From positions 62,001 to 126,000 of the forward strand of contig JAOAPI010000151.1 of NCBI GenBank assembly GCA_025462865.1: 64,000 nt of DNA, given 5' to 3'. Of the stretch, positions 1 to 8,398 are shown piece after piece. Position numbers and translations under genes: made by a program. This DNA comes from Candidatus Sulfotelmatobacter sp. (GTDB lineage: Bacteria > Acidobacteriota > Terriglobia > Terriglobales > Acidobacteriaceae). The notes beneath the pieces were generated by a model. The model was not told the DNA's origin. It worked only from the letters and a program-made list of their open reading frames with translations, and made no database searches. The stretch's first letter is position 1. Each line of letters begins with the position of its first letter.

Positions 1-669
1 GAGACGATTTCGGTGGGGATTGGGCAAGGAGCGGTCGCAATCACGCCGGTGCAACTGATGCGAGCGATAGCGGCGATCTCGATGGGCGGCCGCATGGTGG
101 TTCCACACGTAGTCGAGCCTGAAGGGCTTCCCGCCGGATACGTGGAGACGAGCCACGTGTCCGAGACGAAGACCATTCCTATTGATCCGAACGGGTGGGC
201 CTTTATCACAGATGCGATGTCGCGGGTCCTTTTGCCGGAAGGCACAGCTCAATCGGCGCATATTCCGGGAATCGACATAGCCGGAAAGACGGGGTCGGCG
301 CAGGTTGTGTCGCTGGCCACACGGGCAAAGTTCAAGAACAGCGAGGCGTTGGCTCAGAATGGGTGGTTTGTGGGATTCACGCCGCGGCGCAATCCTGACG
401 TCATTGTTTGCGTGCTGTTTGAGGGCGGGGAGCACGGGAAACTGGCGGCGCGCCTCGCAACTCAGGTGCTTAAGGCCTACGTCGACAAACAGCGGCGCCT
501 ACCCAACAAACTGGTGGAGAAACCAAAGGGTGATGGCAAAGTGGATATGGGCGCTCTTTGGACGATGCCTGATGGCGACAAACTGGAAGGCGGGCGATTC
601 TCGGTGAAGTTGCCGAAGAAACCGCTGGCGGTGGCGGCGGCTGCACCGGGGATAATGGCTGCAAATTAG
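1..669 (+). CDS. mrdA: Penicillin-binding protein 2 (transpeptidase), C-terminal part
   Basis: Only the last 222 codons are in the window; the reading frame is open from base 1. The protein would be the cell-elongation DD-transpeptidase that cross-links peptidoglycan in the periplasm with RodA. The visible part is the end of the transpeptidase domain: the phrase SVGIGQG followed by TPVQL, typical of PBP2, and the third active-site motif KTGSAQ at about residue 96 of the fragment. The catalytic SxxK and SxN motifs would lie upstream, outside the window. The last 60 residues form a Lys/Pro/Ala-rich tail. rodA starts 57 bases downstream on the same strand, the usual mrdA-rodA order, which supports PBP2 over other class B PBPs. 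Confidence 0.88.
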   Translation, partial: ETISVGIGQGAVAITPVQLMRAIAAISMGGRMVVPHVVEPEGLPAGYVETSHVSETKTIPIDPNGWAFITDAMSRVLLPEGTAQSAHIPGIDIAGKTGSAQVVSLATRAKFKNSEALAQNGWFVGFTPRRNPDVIVCVLFEGGEHGKLAARLATQVLKAYVDKQRRLPNKLVEKPKGDGKVDMGALWTMPDGDKLEGGRFSVKLPKKPLAVAAAAPGIMAAN

Positions 670-675
670 CAACGT

Positions 676-696
676 GCGAGGGCGAGATGCCCTCGC
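676..696. repeat. Short REP-like hairpin between mrdA and rodA
   Basis: A perfect 8-bp inverted repeat (GCGAGGGC / GCCCTCGC) around the 5-base loop GAGAT lies in the 57-bp gap between the two genes. No T-run follows, so it is a poor terminator. It resembles the short dispersed palindromes common between genes of Acidobacteriota, but I cannot count other copies here. It may protect or process the mrdA-rodA mRNA. Confidence 0.4.
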
Positions 697-726
697 GACA
701 GCCGGCGCTACGCGGGAAGCTATTTT

Positions 727-1824
727 ATGTCACGTTACGTTTCATTCCGTGATTTTGACTGGCTGTTGCTGGTCTTTGTGCTCATGATCTCCGGGCTGGG
801 GGTGATGGAGATCCAGAGCGCCACGGTACACACGAAGTTTGCCGGCTCCCACATCCGGCAGATTTACTGGATATTGGGCGGGGTGGGGGCGATGTTTGTA
901 ATCAGCGCGGTAAATTACCAGGCGCTGTTGGACAGGATTCACTGGTTCTATATAGCGGCGGTTGCTTCCCTAATGGCTGTGCTGCTGTTTGGACAGAAGT
1001 ATCTGGGGGCGAAACGCTGGATCAAGATGCCCGGCGGCAACCATTTCCAGCCTTCCGAATGGGTGAAGCTGATCCTGATCCTGGCCGTGGCAAAGTATTT
1101 TGCCGACTTGCGGCATCGCGAGCTCTCGTGGCCGGACTTCATTAAGGCCGGGGCGATTGTCGGCATTCCTATGCTGATGGTAATGAAGCAGCCTGATTTA
1201 GGCACCGCCCTAACCTATGTTCCGATTGCGGTGATGGGAGTCTTTCTCGGCGGAATGCAATGGAAACAGGGGCTCGTAGTCGTGTTGCTGGCGGCAGTAG
1301 GAGTCGGAGCTGTCTTCTTTACGCCGCGAGTTCACGTTTTGAAGTCTTTCCAGAAGCAACGGCTCACCAGCTTTCTTGAGCCCGATGCCGATCCTCAGGG
1401 GTCGGGGTACCAAGTTACGCAATCCCTGATTGCGGTAGGTTCAGGAGGGCTATGGGGCGGTAAAGGCTCGCAAACACACGGGGCTTTCCTGCCGGTTCCG
1501 CAAACGGACTTCATTTTTGCCGCCTTTGCCGAGGAGCATGGATTCGTGGGCGCTCTGGGAGTTCTGCTGCTATACTTCATAGTGCTGATGCGTTTGACGC
1601 AGAACGCGCAAACAGCGCCCGACCGCGCTGGCACGTTCGTGGTGATGGGTGTGGTGGCTGTGCTTAGCTTCCATATTCTGGTCAATGTCGGCATGGTGGT
1701 TGGCTTTATGCCGGTCACCGGAATACCTTTGCCGCTTATGAGTTATGGCGGGTCATCCGTGTTGTTCATGTTCCTGGCGCTGGGAATGGTAATGAACGTT
1801 CGAATGCGCCGTTTTGTGAATTAG
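727..1824 (+). CDS. rodA: RodA, SEDS-family peptidoglycan glycosyltransferase
   Basis: This 365-residue polytopic membrane protein belongs to the SEDS family (RodA/FtsW/SpoVE), which polymerises lipid II into glycan strands and works with a class B PBP. Family motifs are visible: QPDLGTA in the middle, then QSLIAVGSGGLWGGKG, and near the C-terminus PVTGIPLPLMSYGGSS. About ten hydrophobic segments are present and the length is normal. The ATG at 727 is preceded by an A/T-rich stretch without a clear Shine-Dalgarno. Its place just behind the PBP2 gene identifies it as RodA, the elongation partner, rather than FtsW. Confidence 0.93.
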   Translation: MSRYVSFRDFDWLLLVFVLMISGLGVMEIQSATVHTKFAGSHIRQIYWILGGVGAMFVISAVNYQALLDRIHWFYIAAVASLMAVLLFGQKYLGAKRWIKMPGGNHFQPSEWVKLILILAVAKYFADLRHRELSWPDFIKAGAIVGIPMLMVMKQPDLGTALTYVPIAVMGVFLGGMQWKQGLVVVLLAAVGVGAVFFTPRVHVLKSFQKQRLTSFLEPDADPQGSGYQVTQSLIAVGSGGLWGGKGSQTHGAFLPVPQTDFIFAAFAEEHGFVGALGVLLLYFIVLMRLTQNAQTAPDRAGTFVVMGVVAVLSFHILVNVGMVVGFMPVTGIPLPLMSYGGSSVLFMFLALGMVMNVRMRRFVN

Positions 1825-2272
1825 CTGGCGGAGCCGGCTAAGTGAACAGGATTAAGTACCAGGTTGTAGGACTGGATTCTTAGCATAGGAAGACGGCAGT
1901 AAGCAGTTGCTGCGCCGACAGGCGCAGCCCCAAAAATATCGATCGCCCTCGCGTAAAGGGGGCATTTCACCGGCCAGTCGAGCAGTAGAAGGCCGGGCGG
2001 GATTGAAGCTATAAGTCTGCTGGCAGGGAAACGGCCCCCCGACCGGAAACGGTCTGAGAGTGCGGTCACAAACCCCGCAGATAAAAAGCGAAAAGTGCAG
2101 AAGATACCCAAGCTTGTGCAGCGGACTCGGCCCGGGAGAAACCTCTCCGGCCCCAGCCGTCCCCATGCGGGGCCAGCATCGCGATGCTCGATCCTCCCGT
2201 TTCCTTCCTCGCTCCGCCCCGATGAAGCCCGCCCGACTTCCTTAAATTAGTCAGGGTGGGACCGGAGTGTCC
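1825..2272. other. Gene-free leader region upstream of the RNase E/G gene
   Basis: This 448-bp stretch has no convincing gene. It contains a small hairpin with a GNRA-type loop (GACCG-GAAA-CGGTC, 2041-2054), a further short stem (GGAGA-aacc-TCTCC, near 2135-2152) and a perfect 14-bp palindrome (AGCATCGCGATGCT, 2175-2188). Short open frames here have no recognisable protein features. RNase E of E. coli controls itself through a long structured 5' leader; whether this leader does the same is a guess. Confidence 0.4.
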
Positions 2273-5197
2273 ATGAATAAGGAGTTGTTTGTCTCTTCAA
2301 CCCCCCACGAGACGAAAGTGGGCCTGGTCGAAGACGATCTGCTCGCGGAAATCTACCTCGAACGCGAAAATGAATACACCCTGGCAGGGTCTATCTACAA
2401 AGGCCGTGTAACCCGCGTGCTTCCTGGCATGCAGTCTGCCTTTGTTGACGTCGGGCTGGAGCGCGACGCCTTCCTCTATGTTTCCGACTTTATGGAGTTG
2501 GAAGAGCATGACGAGGATGTCACCGATATCGTGCCGGCGAACCGCGGGATTCAGGATATGCGCCCGCAACCTGCACGAGGCGAGTCTGAACCCGGCGAAC
2601 TGCAATCTTCCGGAGATAGCCACGCAAACGAGCCACAGGCAAGATTCGAAAGCGCTTCGAGCCATAATTCTGGCGGAACACAAGAACAATCTCAGAGTCA
2701 GACTTCTGAAGCAGCTCAGGCTGGGACGGACGCTTCAAGCGGAGGAAGTTCGCCCGACCGCGAGCGGGGAGGTTATCGCGGACGCCGCAGGCGCAGGGGC
2801 GGACGCCGCGATGAACGTGGCGATGGACGCGATAGGGGATCGGAGACGCGCTCGGCGCGGCCTTCTACGGAGGCTGCGGTTCCACCTCCGCCTGCTCCGC
2901 GTCCGCAGGAATCAGGACGAACGCAGCAGTTTGGGCCGCCGGCCGGATATCAACCAATCCTGCTTCCGGGAGAGTCAATTTCAAAGTACAAAGGGTTGTC
3001 GCATTCGAGTACGGTTCCGGAGAGGCATTCCGCGGATAGATCTGGGTCGGGGAACACTCGTCCCGATCCCTCGCCTGTAGAACCTGCGGCGGGAATCTTT
3101 CCGGACGATGAACCGTTTTTTGCGGGCGCGGCTCCTCAGGGTGGGGCGTCACGCGGGCGAGACGACGATTCGCACTATAACGAACAAGAGCAGTTCAACA
3201 CTGCTCCTGCTCCATCGACTGCGAGAACTACGACGGGATGGGAGCGTGAATTCCGGCAGCCGGAGCCGGCAGGCGCTGCCGCTAACCAAGAGTCCGAGAG
3301 GGCTGAACAACAGTCGGTCGAACGGGAGATCGTCGAACCCCAAGTTGCCGAACCACGGTTTGTGGAACAACAGTTTGTCGAAGAAGAACAGGAGCTTGTC
3401 GAACCTAGGTCTGAAGAACCCAGGTCTGAAGAACCTCGGTCTGAGGAGTCTCGATCTGAAGAGGCGCCCAGGCTTTCGTTCCCTGATCGCGAGAAGGAAA
3501 CCGCGATTTTTGCCGCTCCGGGAACGCTGGAGGAAGAGACCATTGACGAAGAGGAGGCGGATACGCTCCGTTTCCAGGGATCGTCTGACGCGGAATACGA
3601 CGAATTTGAAGAAGAGACGCGGGCTGCAGGTCAGCAAGGCCCGCAGGCGGGACGAAGTGAGTTTTCCGACGTGCGTGAGGCCGTTGCTGAGATACACATG
3701 TCGTCCTTAGCGGAGGCGGGTGTGAGCCCTGCTGCCGAAGGGAGTGCGGCAGAGGGCGAAGAAGATACCGAAGAGCTGGAACTGGAAGAGGCGCAGGCCG
3801 AAGCTGAGGCCATGCTGGACGCCGAAGCCAGCGGTACCGGAACGGTGGATGCGCGAGCGGAAGTTCGGGCTCCGGCGGGGACGGCTGGCTATACGCAGCG
3901 GGCACCGCGTCCGCGGCCCGGCTTCGACCGCCAACGCGGTGGACGGCGAGGTGGTGGTGGAGGACGCCGCTTTCCGCGGCGCGAGTCGCATGAAGTCCCA
4001 AAGATCAGCGACTTGCTAAAGGAAGGCCAGGAAATCCTGGTGCAGATTGCGAAAGAACCCATCGGCAAAAAGGGCGCGCGCATCACCAGCCACATCGCAC
4101 TGCCGGGACGGTTTCTGGTGTACATGCCGACGGTGAACCATACCGGAGTCTCGCGCAAGATCGCATCGGATGAGGAGCGGCAGCGGCTGAAGCGCATCGT
4201 GATGAGCGAGCGCGAAAACGGACATGGGGGCTTCATTGTCCGGACCGCGGCGCAGAATGCCAGCGAAGACGAACTGCGTGCGGATATTCGTTTCCTGAAA
4301 GGCTTGTGGAACGACATTAAAACGCGAGCCGAGGCCTCGAAACCACCAGCGCTGATCTACCACGATCTCAACGTTGTCGAGCGAGTGCTGCGCGATCAGG
4401 TGACTTCCGATTTTTCCGTGATCTGGGTTGATACCGAACCGGAATACGAGCGCATCTTGCGCTTCTTCAATCGGTTTCAGCCGGCGCTGGTGAAGCGGGT
4501 GAAGCTCTATACGAAGGAGACCCCGCTGTTCGAGCAGTTCGGCCTCGCCGAGGAGATGAACAAGGCGCTAAAGTCGAAGGTGTGGCTGAAGAGCGGCGGC
4601 TACATCGTGATTAACCAGACTGAGGCGCTGGTCGCAATCGACATCAACACCGGAAAATACGTCGGCAAGACCTCGCGCCTGGAAGATACGATCGTTAAGA
4701 CCAATGTGGATGCGATCAAAGAGATCGTGCGGCAGATCCGGCTGCGCGATCTGGGCGGCATCATCATCATCGACTTCATCGACATGGATGAGCGCCGCAA
4801 CCGCCAGCGCGTGATGCAGGCGCTGGAAGAAGAACTCCGTCATGACCGTGCGCCGTCAAAGGTGCTGCAGTTCAACGATTTCGGTTTGGTGGCGATTACC
4901 CGCAAGCGAGTGAAGCAATCGTTGGAACGGACCATTGGCGCGCCTTGTCCATATTGCCAATCGACTGGGTACGTAAAATCGCTGACCACGGTGGCGAACG
5001 AGATTTACGTGGAGATGCGCAAGATCGCCAAGCATCTGGAGCGAGAAGACGTGATGCTGCGTGTGCATCCCGATGTGGCCAAGGAGTTAAAGGCTACCAA
5101 CGGGCGGTTGTTGAACGAGATGGAAGAGCTCACGAAAAAGACGATTATTGTGAAAAGCGATCCGGCGCTGCATCAGGAGCAGTTCGACATTAACTGA
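2273..5197 (+). CDS. rng: RNase E/G family endoribonuclease with a large insertion in the S1 domain
   Basis: Single-strand endoribonuclease for mRNA decay and rRNA maturation, 974 residues. ATG 2273 is preferred over the in-frame GTG 2267 because GGAG lies 5 bases before it. Residues 1-85 are the first half of the S1 domain (GSIYKGRVTRVLPGMQSAFVD). It resumes at about 574 (SDLLKEGQEILVQIAKEP) after roughly 490 residues of low-complexity Arg/Gly-, Glu- and Pro-rich sequence with short tandem repeats. The DNase I-like catalytic domain follows with metal-binding Asp790 (AIDINTGKY) and Asp834 (IIDFIDM), then the zinc-link CPYC at 892-895. The C-terminal scaffold of E. coli RNase E is absent, so the catalytic core is RNase G-like; the inserted segment may play the scaffold role. 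The next gene lies beyond a terminator. Confidence 0.92.
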   Translation: MNKELFVSSTPHETKVGLVEDDLLAEIYLERENEYTLAGSIYKGRVTRVLPGMQSAFVDVGLERDAFLYVSDFMELEEHDEDVTDIVPANRGIQDMRPQPARGESEPGELQSSGDSHANEPQARFESASSHNSGGTQEQSQSQTSEAAQAGTDASSGGSSPDRERGGYRGRRRRRGGRRDERGDGRDRGSETRSARPSTEAAVPPPPAPRPQESGRTQQFGPPAGYQPILLPGESISKYKGLSHSSTVPERHSADRSGSGNTRPDPSPVEPAAGIFPDDEPFFAGAAPQGGASRGRDDDSHYNEQEQFNTAPAPSTARTTTGWEREFRQPEPAGAAANQESERAEQQSVEREIVEPQVAEPRFVEQQFVEEEQELVEPRSEEPRSEEPRSEESRSEEAPRLSFPDREKETAIFAAPGTLEEETIDEEEADTLRFQGSSDAEYDEFEEETRAAGQQGPQAGRSEFSDVREAVAEIHMSSLAEAGVSPAAEGSAAEGEEDTEELELEEAQAEAEAMLDAEASGTGTVDARAEVRAPAGTAGYTQRAPRPRPGFDRQRGGRRGGGGGRRFPRRESHEVPKISDLLKEGQEILVQIAKEPIGKKGARITSHIALPGRFLVYMPTVNHTGVSRKIASDEERQRLKRIVMSERENGHGGFIVRTAAQNASEDELRADIRFLKGLWNDIKTRAEASKPPALIYHDLNVVERVLRDQVTSDFSVIWVDTEPEYERILRFFNRFQPALVKRVKLYTKETPLFEQFGLAEEMNKALKSKVWLKSGGYIVINQTEALVAIDINTGKYVGKTSRLEDTIVKTNVDAIKEIVRQIRLRDLGGIIIIDFIDMDERRNRQRVMQALEEELRHDRAPSKVLQFNDFGLVAITRKRVKQSLERTIGAPCPYCQSTGYVKSLTTVANEIYVEMRKIAKHLEREDVMLRVHPDVAKELKATNGRLLNEMEELTKKTIIVKSDPALHQEQFDIN
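3407..3466 (+). repeat. Four 15-bp tandem repeats inside the RNase E/G insertion
   Basis: Four consecutive in-frame copies of a 15-bp unit (first copy aggtctgaagaaccc) encode repeats of Arg-Ser-Glu-Glu-Pro, the last two diverged. A looser Val-Glu-Pro/Val-Glu-Gln repeat lies just upstream. The unit is a multiple of three, so copy number can change without breaking the frame. The result is a strongly charged, surely disordered segment. Confidence 0.85.
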
Positions 5198-5231
5198 GTT
5201 TTTTTCGCCTCTCACATCAAGTTAAAAACTA

Positions 5232-5261
5232 AGGACGGGCTTATCGCCTGTCCTTTTTCTT
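5232..5261 (+). terminator. Rho-independent terminator after the RNase E/G gene
   Basis: An inverted repeat AGGACGGG / CCTGTCCT (one G-U pair) with a short loop is followed directly by TTTTTCTTT. It starts 34 bases after the stop codon and ends the transcript before the VapBC operator. Confidence 0.8.
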
Positions 5262-5290
5262 TGGATTTGGAATTCTACGTAAGGATCACG

Positions 5291-5319
5291 TACCATAAAT
5301 AATGGTAATTGTTATGGTA
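5291..5319. promoter_or_regulatory. Inverted-repeat operator upstream of vapB
   Basis: Three copies of the half-site TACCAT/ATGGTA lie at 5291-5296 (forward), 5302-5307 and 5314-5319 (reverse). The outer pair extends to a perfect 8-bp inverted repeat, TACCATAA / TTATGGTA. The last half-site ends two bases before the first ATG of the antitoxin gene. This position and symmetry fit the binding site by which a VapB-VapC complex represses its own operon. Binding itself is inferred. Confidence 0.6.
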
Positions 5320-5321
5320 AA

Positions 5322-5636
5322 ATGAATGCCATGACAATAACGCTAACCATCGATCGGGCGGGACGCCTGGTGTTGCCGAAGCCGGTGCGCGATGAACTTC
5401 AATTGTCTGCGGGAGATTCCCTGGAACTGGAGAGCTCAGAGGACCAAATTGTTTTGCGTCCGGTGAGGGGAACCGCGACCCTGCGGAAAAAACAGGGCGT
5501 GTGGGTGATGCGAACGGGCAAGCCCCTCTCCGCAAAAGTCGTCAACGAAACTATCCGCAAAGTTCGCAATGAACGCGGGCATATCGATGTCAGCTCTCTC
5601 CGAACCCCTCGCCGCCGCGCTGAGAAGACAAGTTGA
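5322..5636 (+). CDS. vapB: AbrB/MazE-type antitoxin (VapB)
   Basis: A 104-residue protein with an N-terminal swapped-hairpin AbrB/SpoVT DNA-binding domain: TITLTIDRAGRLVLPKPVRD, then a hydrophobic strand ending at VLRPV around residue 49. The remaining 55 residues are basic and would wrap the toxin. The family role is to neutralise the PIN-domain toxin encoded next and to repress the operon. ATG 5322 is given; the in-frame ATG at 5331 (MTITLTID) matches other family starts equally well, and neither has a strong ribosome-binding site. The stop codon overlaps the toxin's start, so the two are translationally coupled. The operator lies immediately upstream. Confidence 0.85.
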   Translation: MNAMTITLTIDRAGRLVLPKPVRDELQLSAGDSLELESSEDQIVLRPVRGTATLRKKQGVWVMRTGKPLSAKVVNETIRKVRNERGHIDVSSLRTPRRRAEKTS

Positions 5637-6058
5637 AATGGTTCTTTGACACCTCGGTGGTGGTTTCAGCATTTGTGGAAGACCATGCGGATCATGAGCG
5701 CTGTCTGGCCGTTTATGCTCCGTCTAACAAACGAGTCGCATGTTGCGCTGCTCACAGCCTGGCCGAGGTTTACGCGGCGGTCACGAGGTTGCCGGGCGAG
5801 TTTCGCGCCAGCCCGGAGCAAGCAGTTCTCTTCCTCACTGATATGGAGGAGCACCTCACAATAGTGTCGCTCGACAGTGCCGAATACTTCAGAGCGATTC
5901 GACAGGCAGCTTTAAACGGAATCGTGGGTGGAACGATTTACGATGCGCTCTTGGCGGCGTGCGCGATCAAAGCAAAAGCGGAAACTATCTACACCGACGA
6001 TGAAAGGCACTTTCGCATGTTGGGCCCGGACATTGCCAGCCGAGTGAGGAAGCCGTAG
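5633..6058 (+). CDS. vapC: PIN-domain toxin ribonuclease (VapC)
   Basis: A 141-residue single PIN domain. VapC toxins are Mg-dependent RNases that cut tRNA or rRNA when the antitoxin is lost. The acidic site is complete: Asp6 (KWFFDTS), Glu45 (SLAEVYA), Asp104 (TIYDALLAACA) and Asp122/123 (IYTDDERHF), so the toxin should be active. The start is TTG at 5633, overlapping the TGA of vapB within TTGA; the protein start MKWFFDT is typical of the family, which supports this unusual codon. It faces the molybdenum hydroxylase genes tail to tail. Confidence 0.88.
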   Translation: MKWFFDTSVVVSAFVEDHADHERCLAVYAPSNKRVACCAAHSLAEVYAAVTRLPGEFRASPEQAVLFLTDMEEHLTIVSLDSAEYFRAIRQAALNGIVGGTIYDALLAACAIKAKAETIYTDDERHFRMLGPDIASRVRKP

Positions 6059-6097
6059 CCGCCGCTTTAGTTGCGTCGAAGGCACGGCCTGCTTTTC

Positions 6098-8398
6098 TCA
6101 ACCGCGCGACGCCAGTGCCGCCTTCACGCGCTCGGGTGTGAATGGCACTTCCCGAAGCCGCGCGCCTGTGGCATCGAAAATCGCGTTGCCGATGGCTGCG
6201 GCCACCAGCGTGATTGCAGTTTCTCCGGCGCCCGTTGCTTTCTCTGACGGACGCTCCAGGAGCACGCACTCGATGGCTGGCACTTGGATTCCAAGCGGCA
6301 GCGTGTTGTAACTTTCCCAATCAATCGAAGTCACCTTACGATCGTCCCAGGTGATTTCCTCCCCGAGAGCGCGACTCATTCCCTGCAAAATTCCGCCCTC
6401 GATCTGGTTGCGCAAGCCGTCAGGATTGGAGATCGGTCCGCAATCGTGCGAGATGACAAACCGCTGCGCGTACACTTCGCCGCTCGCCTGATTCACTTCC
6501 ACCTCGGCAACGAGAGCAGCGTACCCGTTGTCGCCCTCGTAGGCAACGCAAGCGATACCGCGTCCTGTGACCTTACCGGTGCGTGCCGCTCCGGGTTTGG
6601 GTGACGGACGGGCGTCCCAGTTCGCAGCCTTGGCCGCGCCTTTCACGACGTCGATGATCCGAGTCTCGCGCAGATGCTGCAAGCGATAAGCGACAGGGTC
6701 GGCCTTAGCATGTGCGCTGATCTCGTCCATAAAACATTCGTGCGCGAAAGTGTTTTGCAGGCGTAACGGCGATCGCAATGGTCCGGTAAAGAAAGGAGAT
6801 TTCACGGAGTGCATCAGTACTCTCTCGCTGCGGATCGAACCTGCTCCGGCACATTTGTCGTTAACGCATCCGCGCATATAGGACGGGACGGCGTTGTTGC
6901 CGTTGCGCAGCTCTCCCGCAGGTTCGGCCGCGGCCCGCGGAGTAATCGTCTCAGGATCAAAGCCCGCCAGCATGCCCGTGATTACGTTTCCTGGCTTCTC
7001 ATATCCCGGCCTGCCGCCCAGCGACGCCACCCACGTTTCGCAGTCCCAAACCTCAATGGCGCCATTGGTATCGAGTACAGCGCGTTGTTCAATCACACAC
7101 GCGGAGCCGTAGTTCTCGGAAATGAATTCGTCCTGTCGAGTGAGTTGCACGCGAACCGGTTTGCCCACAGCCTGAGACATCAGCGCCGCGTCATAGGAAA
7201 CCGTGTCTGCCGCGTTCAATCCATAGCAGCCCGCGCCGCGAACAAAGACCACACGCACGCCATCGAGCGGCAAGCCTATGAGGGTGGATACGCCATGCTG
7301 GGTGGGATACACGGACTGCGTGGCCGACCAGACGGTGGCATGATCAGCCTGCACGTCGGCCACAGCACAAGAGGAACCGATCGAGCCGTGCGCCTGATAG
7401 GGATGCGAGTAAGTTGCGCCGAGAACTGGAGAAGCCGACTTCAGCTTGTCATCCACGTCGTTGGAATTCACGAGCATCGCATCGCGTGACGGTTGCGTCC
7501 GCATGTGGTCATAGAAGTTCCTTTGCGGCGGCAGTCCTGTGCCCGGCTTCCATATGACCTTCAAAGCTTTGGCGGCTTGTGCGGCTTGCCATTGCTGCTC
7601 CGCGACAACCCCGACGAAGTTATTTCGCACGACAATCTTAATCAGCCCAGAAATGTGCTGTACTGATTTTTCGTCAAGGCTTCCAACCGTTGCTCCGCTC
7701 TCCGGCGGGCGAACGACTCGCCCATGAAGCATTCCGGGCACGTGCACATTGTGGACGAATTCGAATGTGCCAGTCATAAGTGCAACTCTGTCCAAGGAAG
7801 GGACTGGTTTGCCCAATACTTTCCACTCGCCGGGCGATCTGCGTTTTGCCGCAGGGTTCACAGCCATGTTGAAATGCTTGCCCTGAATGAGTTCGCCATA
7901 ACTGACATGGCGACCGTCCTTTGCGCTGAAGACGCCATCCTCGATCGTGAGTTGGTCCGCAGGAACGCCTAGCCTCTGTGCTGCCATTCCGCCGAGAGCC
8001 TCGCGTGCGGTGGCCGCCGCCTGAGCCAGATTCCGGGTATTGAAGTTAGTGGGCGTGGATTGACTGCCCGACGTCGTCCCCTGATCCGGCGTCACAGAGG
8101 TATCGCACTGAACCAGTTTCACTTTATGGATCGGTATGCACAGTTCTTCAGCGACCAATTGTGTTTGCACGGTATACATGCCTTGTCCGAAATCGCATTT
8201 TCCCGTGTACGCGGTTACAGTGCCGTCGGATGCGACCGCGATCCACGAGTCGAGCTTGTCCGGATCAATATGCGACGGATGCGTATCGAAGGGGCCCTGC
8301 GCGATGGCGAGAGGATCTATGCACGCCGCTGCGCTGAAACAAACGACCAGAGCGCCGGTAGTCCTGAGAAAGTCGCGCCGGGAAATTCGCTTTTTCAT
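6098..8398 (-). CDS. Molybdopterin-binding subunit of a xanthine dehydrogenase/isoquinoline 1-oxidoreductase-type hydroxylase
   Basis: A 766-residue large subunit of a molybdenum hydroxylase, which hydroxylates aldehydes or N-heterocycles. The N-terminus has a Tat signal (Arg7-Arg8 in SRRDFLRTTG, then a hydrophobic stretch ending in Ala-Ala-Cys), so the folded enzyme is sent to the periplasm; this is the IorB style. Recognisable parts include the substrate-channel region (GSIGSSCAVADV), FVRGAGCYGLNAAD and the C-terminal GAGETAITLVAAAIGNAIFDATG, the cofactor-binding end of the family. Its ATG overlaps the stop of the iron-sulfur subunit gene by four bases. No FAD subunit is present, as usual for this type. 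The substrate cannot be told from the sequence. Confidence 0.88.
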   Translation of the reverse strand: MKKRISRRDFLRTTGALVVCFSAAACIDPLAIAQGPFDTHPSHIDPDKLDSWIAVASDGTVTAYTGKCDFGQGMYTVQTQLVAEELCIPIHKVKLVQCDTSVTPDQGTTSGSQSTPTNFNTRNLAQAAATAREALGGMAAQRLGVPADQLTIEDGVFSAKDGRHVSYGELIQGKHFNMAVNPAAKRRSPGEWKVLGKPVPSLDRVALMTGTFEFVHNVHVPGMLHGRVVRPPESGATVGSLDEKSVQHISGLIKIVVRNNFVGVVAEQQWQAAQAAKALKVIWKPGTGLPPQRNFYDHMRTQPSRDAMLVNSNDVDDKLKSASPVLGATYSHPYQAHGSIGSSCAVADVQADHATVWSATQSVYPTQHGVSTLIGLPLDGVRVVFVRGAGCYGLNAADTVSYDAALMSQAVGKPVRVQLTRQDEFISENYGSACVIEQRAVLDTNGAIEVWDCETWVASLGGRPGYEKPGNVITGMLAGFDPETITPRAAAEPAGELRNGNNAVPSYMRGCVNDKCAGAGSIRSERVLMHSVKSPFFTGPLRSPLRLQNTFAHECFMDEISAHAKADPVAYRLQHLRETRIIDVVKGAAKAANWDARPSPKPGAARTGKVTGRGIACVAYEGDNGYAALVAEVEVNQASGEVYAQRFVISHDCGPISNPDGLRNQIEGGILQGMSRALGEEITWDDRKVTSIDWESYNTLPLGIQVPAIECVLLERPSEKATGAGETAITLVAAAIGNAIFDATGARLREVPFTPERVKAALASRG

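Noticed and set aside
2060-2245. Small open frame in the RNase E/G leader
   Set aside because: No family-like sequence and proline/arginine-rich composition expected from GC-rich noncoding DNA.
3149-3697. Long antisense open frames opposite the RNase E/G insertion
   Set aside because: They arise from the repetitive, codon-biased insert on the other strand (Arg/Ser/Phe-rich shadow), not from an independent gene.
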